Assembly (NCBI GenBank): GCA_023266355.1
Contig: JAHFQM010000003.1
Coordinates: forward strand, 310,001-374,000
DNA length: 64,000 nucleotides
Origin: Aquabacterium sp.
Lineage (GTDB): Bacteria; Pseudomonadota; Gammaproteobacteria; Burkholderiales; Burkholderiaceae_C
Direction: 5' to 3'
The notes beneath the pieces are model-generated. The model saw only the letters and a program-made list of their open reading frames with translations, ran no database searches and had not been told where the DNA came from. The position numbers and the translations under genes are program-made. Below, piece after piece: positions 58,883 to 64,000 of this stretch (positions within the stretch are counted from its first letter, which is position 1; each line of letters starts with the position of its first letter).

Positions 58883-60249
58883 GCGGCCAGCCCCTGGCCC
58901 GGCACGGCCAGCGGGGCCATGCCCTCGGCGCGGGCCAGCAAGCCTTTGGCGGCGGCCAGGCCCGACTTGAGGCCATCTTCGTGGAAGCCATAACCCGCCC
59001 AGGCGCCGGCAAACCACAGGTGGCGCCGACCTTGCAGCGAAGGCAAGCGTGCCTGCGCTTCGATGGCGGCCTGGTCAAAAACCGGGTGGTCGTAATCGAA
59101 CTCGGCCAGCACGGTCTCGGGTGCCGGCTCGCGCAAGGGGTTGAGCGACACCACCACCGGCTGCGACCACGGCAGCGGCTGCAAGCGGTTGATGAGGTAG
59201 TGCAGGCAGACCGCGCGCGCCTCCCCGGCCAGGTCGGGTGCGCGCTCGTAGTTCCAGGCGGCCCAGGCCTTTTCGCGGCGGGGCAGCAAGGCGGTGTCGG
59301 TGTGCAGCACGGCGCGGTTGGGGTGGTAGCGGATGGCACCCAGCACACCGCGCTCGGCCTCGCTGGCGGCCGCGCCCAGCAGGCGCAAGGCCTGGTCGGG
59401 GTGGCAGGCCAGCACGACCTCGTCGAAGCGCTCGGCACCGCGGGCGCTGTGCACCATCACGCCGGCATCGCCTCCCTCACCCAGGGGCACCACGCTTTGC
59501 ACCGGGCAGGCCAGGCGCGCATCCGCCAGGCGCTCGACGATGCGGCGCACGTACTCCCGCGAGCCCCCCGCCACCGTGAACCACTGCGGCCGGTTGGCCA
59601 CCTGCAGCAGCCCGTGGTTGTGGCAGAAGCGGATCAGCGTGGCCATCGGGAAGCGCATCATCTGCTGCACCGGGCAGGACCAGATGCACGCCACCATGGG
59701 CAGCAAATAACCTTCCTGGAAGGCCGGGCCGAAGCCCTGCTCGCGCAGGAAATCGCCGATGGGTTGGCGCAGCTCGACCTCGCTGCCGCGCAAGGCCATG
59801 GCCGTGGTCAGGCGGTTGAAGCGCATCAGGTCGCCCAGCATGCGCCAGAAGGCCGGCGAGACCAGGTTGCCGCGCTGCGCGAACACCGTGTTCAGCGAGG
59901 AGCCGCACCACTCCAGGCCCGGGCGCAAGCCCCCCAGGCCGCTGGCCCCGGGCGGGATCTGCACCGAGAACGACATGTCCGACGCGGCCGTGGGCACGCC
60001 CAGCTCGGCGAACAGGCCGATCAGGTTCGGGTAGGTGCGCTCGTTGAACACCAGGAAGCCCGTGTCCACGCCATGCGTGAGCTCGCGCCCGGCGTCGTCG
60101 CGCAAGGTCACATCGAAGGTGTTCGCGTGGCCGCCGAAGTGGCGCCCCGCCTCGAACAGCGTGACGCGGCGCTGCCCCGGCGCGATGCTCAGGTGGTGGG
60201 CGGCGCCCAGGCCGCTGATGCCTGCGCCGATGACGGCAATGCGCTTCAT
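58879..60249 (-). CDS. FAD-dependent amine-oxidase-like oxidoreductase
   Basis: 456 residues. The FAD dinucleotide fold starts at residue 3: IAVIGAGISGLGAAHHL, followed by FEAGRHFGGHANTFDV, and closes with a C-terminal FAD contact LWFAGAWAGYGFHEDGLKSG. The middle resembles NAD(P)-binding Rossmann/amine oxidase proteins that in such clusters act on acyl chains or carotenoid-like substrates (desaturase-type). ATG 60249 is immediately before the fold. It follows the glutathione peroxidase by 37 bp and overlaps DUF1365 by 4 bp. Confidence 0.9.
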   Translation of the reverse strand: MKRIAVIGAGISGLGAAHHLSIAPGQRRVTLFEAGRHFGGHANTFDVTLRDDAGRELTHGVDTGFLVFNERTYPNLIGLFAELGVPTAASDMSFSVQIPPGASGLGGLRPGLEWCGSSLNTVFAQRGNLVSPAFWRMLGDLMRFNRLTTAMALRGSEVELRQPIGDFLREQGFGPAFQEGYLLPMVACIWSCPVQQMMRFPMATLIRFCHNHGLLQVANRPQWFTVAGGSREYVRRIVERLADARLACPVQSVVPLGEGGDAGVMVHSARGAERFDEVVLACHPDQALRLLGAAASEAERGVLGAIRYHPNRAVLHTDTALLPRREKAWAAWNYERAPDLAGEARAVCLHYLINRLQPLPWSQPVVVSLNPLREPAPETVLAEFDYDHPVFDQAAIEAQARLPSLQGRRHLWFAGAWAGYGFHEDGLKSGLAAAKGLLARAEGMAPLAVPGQGLAA

Positions 60250-60286
60250 GGCGTGCTCCGGTTCCGGTGGGGCCGAGGGTCGGGAC

Positions 60287-60907
60287 TCACTGCGCCAGGG
60301 CCTTCTCGACGTCGCGCACCAGGTCGCGGTCATCGGGCGTGGTCATGCTGCTGTAGGCGTCGATGACGCGGCCATCGCGCGCCACCAGGTACTTGTAGAA
60401 GTTCCACTTCGGCCGCGTGCCCGAGGCCTTGGTCAGCTCGGCGAACAGGGGGTTGGCCTCGGCGCCGGCCACGTGGCTCTTGGCGAACATCGGGAATTTC
60501 ACGCTGTAGGTGTTGGCGCAGAACTCGGCGATTTCCTTGTTGGTGGCTTTCTCCTGCTCCCCGAAATCGCCCGAGGGGAAGCCCAGCACCACCAGGCCGC
60601 GGTCCTTGTACTTGGCGTGCAGCGCCTCCAGGCCCTTGTACTGGCCGGTGAAGCCGCAGTAGCTGGCGGTGTTGACCACCAGCAGCACCTTGCCGCTGTA
60701 CTGGCACAGCGACTGCGGCTTCTCGTCCTGCAGGCGCGGGAAGGTCTTGTTGAGCAGGCCCGGGCAGGCGGCTGCCACAGGGGCGGTGGGCGCGGCGGCA
60801 TTGGCCGTGGGCGTGGCGTCGCCCGCGGCCGCCTGCACCAGCGCAGAGGCGCCCAAGCCGATCACGGCCACCGCCCATGTCAGAAAATGAACACGTTTTG
60901 TCGTCAT
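60287..60907 (-). CDS. Exported glutathione peroxidase family protein
   Basis: 206 residues. A signal peptide (FLTWAVAVIGLGASALVQAAA) sends it to the periplasm. The peroxidatic cysteine is in NTASYCGFTGQYKG and the tryptophan in PKWNFYKYLVARDG; the FPSGDFGEQE position lacks the second cysteine and glutamine seen in the cytoplasmic paralogue at 37871. It is the first gene of the flavoenzyme/DUF1365/CFA operon and divergent from the litR-type regulator, so lipid-peroxide removal and acyl modification appear to be expressed together. ATG 60907 has AAGG six bases upstream. Confidence 0.9.
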   Translation of the reverse strand: MTTKRVHFLTWAVAVIGLGASALVQAAAGDATPTANAAAPTAPVAAACPGLLNKTFPRLQDEKPQSLCQYSGKVLLVVNTASYCGFTGQYKGLEALHAKYKDRGLVVLGFPSGDFGEQEKATNKEIAEFCANTYSVKFPMFAKSHVAGAEANPLFAELTKASGTRPKWNFYKYLVARDGRVIDAYSSMTTPDDRDLVRDVEKALAQ

Positions 60908-60916
60908 GATTGCCTT

Positions 60917-60996
60917 GTTTGTCTTGGTCAAACCGAAGTTGCTGACCTATATTAGCCAGTGAACATGCCATGAACAAGTTTTTGTCCAGGTCAAAA
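60917..60996. promoter_or_regulatory. Promoter and operator region of the peroxidase/CFA operon, shared with the litR-type gene
   Basis: Reading the minus strand: -35 TTGTTC (60977-60972), 17-bp spacer, -10 TAATAT (60954-60949), a good sigma-70 promoter. TGTTCA occurs twice with an 11-bp period (60976-60971 and 60965-60960), overlapping the -35 and spacer; CarH operators are tandem 11-bp repeats in the same place. A 17-bp palindrome TTTTGTCCAGGTCAAAA (60980-60996) lies upstream and a related one, GTTTGTCTTGGTCAAAC (60917-60933), downstream of the start site. Assignment to the neighbouring regulator is inference. Confidence 0.6.
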
Positions 60997-61121
60997 CGGA
61001 TTCAAAGCCAAGGCAGCGCGATGTGCGTGCGCCACCGTTCAACCCGAACCCACACCCTGGCCTTACGCAAACCGAGCGCCGCTGGATGCACCCCATCACA
61101 CCCGGCCCCCACAGGAATGAC

Positions 61122-62144
61122 ATGCCACGCCCCCTGATGATGTCGATCGCTGCCGTCGAGCGCGACACGGGCCTGAGCAAAGACACTCTGCGCGTCTGGG
61201 AAAAGCGCTATGGATTCCCGAACCCCGTGCGCGATGCGCAAGGCGAACGCTGCTACCCGCTCGACCAGCTGGAACGGCTGCGCCTGATCAAGCGCCTGCT
61301 CGACGTGGGCCACCGCCCGGGGCGGGTCGTGGCCCTGCCCGTGGCCGACCTGCAAACCCTGGCCGAGCACAGCGCCGACGCGCTGGTGCCACCCGCCCAC
61401 GCGGCATCGCAGGCCACGCTGCGGTCTCCGGCCCCCCCCGTGCCGCACGGGGCCTCAGGCCCGGACCGCGCCGCCAGAACCGCCGAAGCGACCTGGGTGA
61501 CCGATGCGTTGGCCCGCGTCGATGCCCACGACGTCGCAGGCCTCAAGCGCATCCTGGCCAAAGCCTCGGTCCACCTGGGCCTGGCCCAATTCACCGAAGA
61601 CGTGGTCGCCCCGCTGCTTCAGGCTATGGGCGAGGGCTGGCTGCGCGGCCGCTTCCAGGTGCCACAAGAACACTGGGTCAGCCACTGCCTGCAGCAAAGC
61701 CTGCACAGCGCCATCCACGCCCTGCCGCCGGCCCTGCCCGAACACGCGCCGCGGGTGCTGCTGAGCACCTTCCCCGGCGAGCCCCACGCCATGGGCCTCT
61801 TGATGGTCGAGGCCTGGCTGTCCTTGCTGGAGGCCCAACCCATCAACCTGGGGCCGCAGACGCCGCTGTGGGACCTCGTCCATGCCGCCGCCAACCACCA
61901 TGCCGACGTCGTCGCCCTGAGCTTTTCTGCCTCGGCACCGGCCACGCTGGTGCAAGACACGCTGCTGGAATTCCGCGCCAAGCTGCCCCCGCGCATCGCG
62001 CTGTGGGTGGGCGGGCGACACCCCCTGCTGCTGCGGCGGCCACCACCTGGCGTGCTGGCCATGGACGACCTGGACACCCTGCGCACGGCCGTGAACACTT
62101 GGCGCACGCACCACCCGCGCCAGCCGGTGGCCACAGCCCCCTGA
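61122..62144 (+). CDS. litR: LitR/CarH-type MerR regulator, predicted adenosylcobalamin light sensor
   Basis: 340 residues. MerR winged helix at residues 6-70 (SIAAVERDTGLSKDTLRVWE). After a Pro-rich linker a cobalamin-binding module follows: a four-helix bundle with W173 and E183-H184 in the W-x9-EH spacing of CarH light sensors, and the lower-ligand motif ExHxxG in PGEPHAMG (H222). In CarH the tryptophan cap, glutamate and histidine receive light-induced cobalt chemistry, so this protein probably represses in the dark and releases DNA on illumination. CAGGAA precedes ATG 61122. It is divergent from the peroxidase/CFA operon. Confidence 0.88.
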   Translation: MPRPLMMSIAAVERDTGLSKDTLRVWEKRYGFPNPVRDAQGERCYPLDQLERLRLIKRLLDVGHRPGRVVALPVADLQTLAEHSADALVPPAHAASQATLRSPAPPVPHGASGPDRAARTAEATWVTDALARVDAHDVAGLKRILAKASVHLGLAQFTEDVVAPLLQAMGEGWLRGRFQVPQEHWVSHCLQQSLHSAIHALPPALPEHAPRVLLSTFPGEPHAMGLLMVEAWLSLLEAQPINLGPQTPLWDLVHAAANHHADVVALSFSASAPATLVQDTLLEFRAKLPPRIALWVGGRHPLLLRRPPPGVLAMDDLDTLRTAVNTWRTHHPRQPVATAP

Positions 62145-62178
62145 GACAGGCGCCCACCCGGCCGCCGCGTCACAGGAC

Positions 62179-62194
62179 TGTCAAACACTTGACA
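62179..62194. promoter_or_regulatory. Perfect inverted repeat upstream of the diiron protein gene
   Basis: TGTCAA-ACAC-TTGACA at 62179-62194 lies about 100 bp ahead of the next gene. The right arm is also a perfect -35 hexamer; a -10 candidate (CGTATA at 62214-62219) would give a 19-bp spacer of the MerR-controlled type. It could bind the regulator encoded upstream, but that is inference. Confidence 0.4.
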
Positions 62195-62295
62195 TCCAAA
62201 ACGTCATCAAAGTCGTATAGCCTGCATGGATCACGCTGACCGGGGTGCATGGACCCGGCCAGTCACATTGCGACCGCTGACACCAGGAGAAGGTC

Positions 62296-63180
62296 ATGCT
62301 CTACCCCGAACTGTTCAAGCAAATGGAATCCGTCCGCTGGAACATGGACACCGACATCCCCTGGGACCAGTTCGATGCCTCCCAGCTGACCGACGAGCAA
62401 GCCCAGACCATCAAGATGAACGCCATCACCGAGTGGGCCGCCCTGCCCGCCACGGAGATGTTCCTGCGTGACAACCGCGACGACAGCGACTTCTCTGCCT
62501 TCATGAGCGTGTGGTTCTTCGAAGAGCAGAAGCACTCGCTGGTGATGATGGAGTACCTGCGCCGCTTCCGCCCCGACCTGCTGCCCACCGAGGAAGAGCT
62601 GCACGAGGTGCGCTTCGAGTTCGACCCGGCCCCGGCGCTCGAAACCCTGATGCTGCACTTCTGCGGTGAGATCCGCCTGCACCACTGGTACCGCCGCGCT
62701 GCCGAATGGCACACCGAGCCGGTCATCAAGGCGATTTACGACACCCTGGCCCGCGACGAGGCCCGCCACGGCGGCGCCTACCTGCGCTACATGAAGCGCG
62801 CCATGGCCAAGTTCGGCGACGAGGCCCGCGCGGCCTTCGCCAAGGTCGGCGTGCTGATGGCCAGCGCGCGTCGCACGGCCCAGGCCCTGCACCCCACCAA
62901 CCTGCACGTCAACGAAGCGCTGTTCCCGCGTGACACGGTGCAGTCCCGCCTGCCCAACCCCGAGTGGCTGGAAAAGTGGCTGGACACGCAGATCCAGTTC
63001 GACAGCGTCTGGGAAAACAAGGTGGTCGAGCGCATCCTGCACAACCTCAGCTCGCTGATGGGCCAGAGTTTCGCCAGCGTGCAGGAGCTCAACCGCTTCC
63101 GCAAGCAGATGCTGAAGTCGATCGAAGCGGGCATGGAAGGCAGCACACCGGCTGCCCCCACCGCCACCGCACAAGCCTGA
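62296..63180 (+). CDS. Ferritin-like diiron protein of the acyl-ACP desaturase type
   Basis: 294 residues, mostly helical. Two ExxH-type iron motifs are present: FFEEQKH (E77, H80) and DEARH (E155, H158), plus E125 and E46 or E54, giving the four-carboxylate/two-histidine site of soluble acyl-ACP desaturases and related oxygenases. No signal peptide. AGGAGAAGG ahead of ATG 62296 is a strong ribosome-binding site. It lies downstream of the litR-type gene with its own promoter-like region. A fatty-acyl desaturation role would fit the lipid operon next door, but a plain ferritin-like role is not excluded. Confidence 0.82.
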   Translation: MLYPELFKQMESVRWNMDTDIPWDQFDASQLTDEQAQTIKMNAITEWAALPATEMFLRDNRDDSDFSAFMSVWFFEEQKHSLVMMEYLRRFRPDLLPTEEELHEVRFEFDPAPALETLMLHFCGEIRLHHWYRRAAEWHTEPVIKAIYDTLARDEARHGGAYLRYMKRAMAKFGDEARAAFAKVGVLMASARRTAQALHPTNLHVNEALFPRDTVQSRLPNPEWLEKWLDTQIQFDSVWENKVVERILHNLSSLMGQSFASVQELNRFRKQMLKSIEAGMEGSTPAAPTATAQA

Positions 63181-64000
63181 TCAGGCCACCGACGTCCAGG
63201 CCTGCACCTGGCCCAGGCCTGCGAACAGCGCGTGCGCCTGGGCTTCTTCCAGCGTCAGCACGGGCGTGACGCAGGCGTCCGAGGACTCGAACTGGTGGGC
63301 CCAGTAGGCCAGCGGCTGCGAAGCCACCAGCGCGGCCACCTCGGCCTTGAGCGCCGTGCAATCGGGCGTGCCCGGCAAGGCGCCACGCTGCCAGTGGCGG
63401 TTGACCCAATCGGGCCGCCCGAACACCTCACAAGCCGCCTTCCAGAACTTGAACTCCAGCGCGCCCACCGCGAGGTGGCGGCCGTCGGCCGTGGCGTAGA
63501 GGTTGTAGCAAGGCAGGCCGCCGTTGAGCATGTCCTCGCCCGCCTGCGGCCGGTGCCCCAGGATGGGCGCCAGCAGCGACGCCGTCGCCTTGGGCATCAC
63601 CAGGTGCGCGTGCAGGCCATGCGCCATGCTGACGTCGATGTGCCGGCCCCGGGCCGTGCGCTGGGCCTCGATGACCGCCGCCAGGATGGCGATGGTCGCC
63701 ATCGAGCTGCCCGCGGCCAGGTCACCCCACTGCACATTGGACAAGGCCAGCTCGCCCGTGGTGGCACGCACCTGGTCGAGCGCGCCCGACAGCGCCATGA
63801 AGTTCAGGTCATGCCCGGCCTTGTTGGCCCAGGCACCCGTTTGCCCGTAACCCGTGATGGAGACCATCACCAGCCGCGGGTTCAGTGCGTGCAGGGTGGC
63901 CGCATCCAGCCCCATGCCTTGCAGCACGCCGGGGCGGAAGCTGTCCACCATCACGTCGGCGGTGGCCAGCCAGTCGCGCAAGGTGGCGAGGTCGGCTTCG
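63181..64000 (-). CDS. Class III (CaiB/BaiF) CoA-transferase, 5' end outside window
   Basis: The frame stays open to the right edge, so the N-terminus is missing (about 273 C-terminal residues present). Family blocks are ADVMVDSFRPGVLQGMGLD, NPRLVMVSITGYGQTG, HDLNFMALSGALDQV, then GRHIDVSMAHGLHAHLV. These enzymes move CoA between acyl acids; the AMACR-like racemases are also in this family. The catalytic aspartate would be near the conserved GHDLNF/ALSG region. Its stop and the diiron gene stop meet in the palindrome GCCTGATCAGGC. Substrate unknown. Confidence 0.88.
   Translation of the reverse strand, partial: EADLATLRDWLATADVMVDSFRPGVLQGMGLDAATLHALNPRLVMVSITGYGQTGAWANKAGHDLNFMALSGALDQVRATTGELALSNVQWGDLAAGSSMATIAILAAVIEAQRTARGRHIDVSMAHGLHAHLVMPKATASLLAPILGHRPQAGEDMLNGGLPCYNLYATADGRHLAVGALEFKFWKAACEVFGRPDWVNRHWQRGALPGTPDCTALKAEVAALVASQPLAYWAHQFESSDACVTPVLTLEEAQAHALFAGLGQVQAWTSVA

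Overview
The window is high-GC DNA from a Gram-negative, almost certainly a betaproteobacterium of the order Burkholderiales (Comamonadaceae or a close relative). Pointers are the split methionine synthase, a DUF3567 protein, a DUF2917 gene next to a MocR regulator, glutathione-dependent formaldehyde detoxification, Slam-type secretion and many outer-membrane and signalling genes. The genus cannot be set from the sequence. I saw no rRNA, tRNA, CRISPR array or intact insertion sequence.

Positions 1-15,723 are ordinary chromosome: a secreted GlcG/HbpS-like protein (cut by the edge), a DUF2917/MocR divergent pair, an M48 protease, an AmpG-like permease, two chemoreceptors, a 5'-truncated TpsB-type outer-membrane transporter, an isomerase/lipase pair, YaeQ, an aromatic/aspartate aminotransferase and the formaldehyde pair adhC-fghA. 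Positions 15,724-20,350 form an accessory island of visibly lower GC. It holds a palindrome cluster, a Gabija anti-phage system (gajA-gajB) and two small unknown genes with strong ribosome-binding sites, and is flanked by an imperfect direct repeat. Next come a NIPSNAP/monooxygenase/ArsR mini-operon, a degenerate repeat tract and a RelE/ParE toxin-antitoxin pair.

Positions 23,367-38,353 hold fumC; a translationally coupled acyl-CoA-dehydrogenase-like/CcoG pair divergent from a second MocR regulator; a dienelactone hydrolase followed by an ArsA ATPase with no other ars genes; a coupled pair made of a PhoU/DUF47-like protein and a PPDK-like phosphotransferase lacking the pyruvate/PEP barrel; a P-type Mg2+ ATPase; and a glutathione peroxidase. 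Positions 38,571-54,180 are rich in signalling and envelope functions: a hybrid histidine kinase with an altered H-box, a type XI secretion pair (Slam plus TbpB-like cargo), an M14 peptidase, a 7TM sensor kinase and NarL-type regulator running into ruvA, phoH-ybeY, the N-terminal half of a split MetH, and two GGDEF-EAL proteins with degenerate GGDEF motifs.

The most interesting block is 54,817-63,180. A B12-dependent MerR regulator with the residues of CarH/LitR light sensors is divergent from a tightly packed operon: secreted glutathione peroxidase, flavin amine-oxidase-like enzyme, DUF1365, cyclopropane-fatty-acid-synthase-like methyltransferase, GPH transporter, then a DUF3833 lipoprotein. 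The shared intergenic region has a good sigma-70 promoter, 11-bp direct repeats over its -35 region and two related 17-bp palindromes. Downstream of the regulator is a ferritin-like/acyl-ACP-desaturase-like diiron protein. My reading is a light-switched, oxidative-stress-protective membrane-lipid modification system. The window ends inside a class III CoA-transferase gene.
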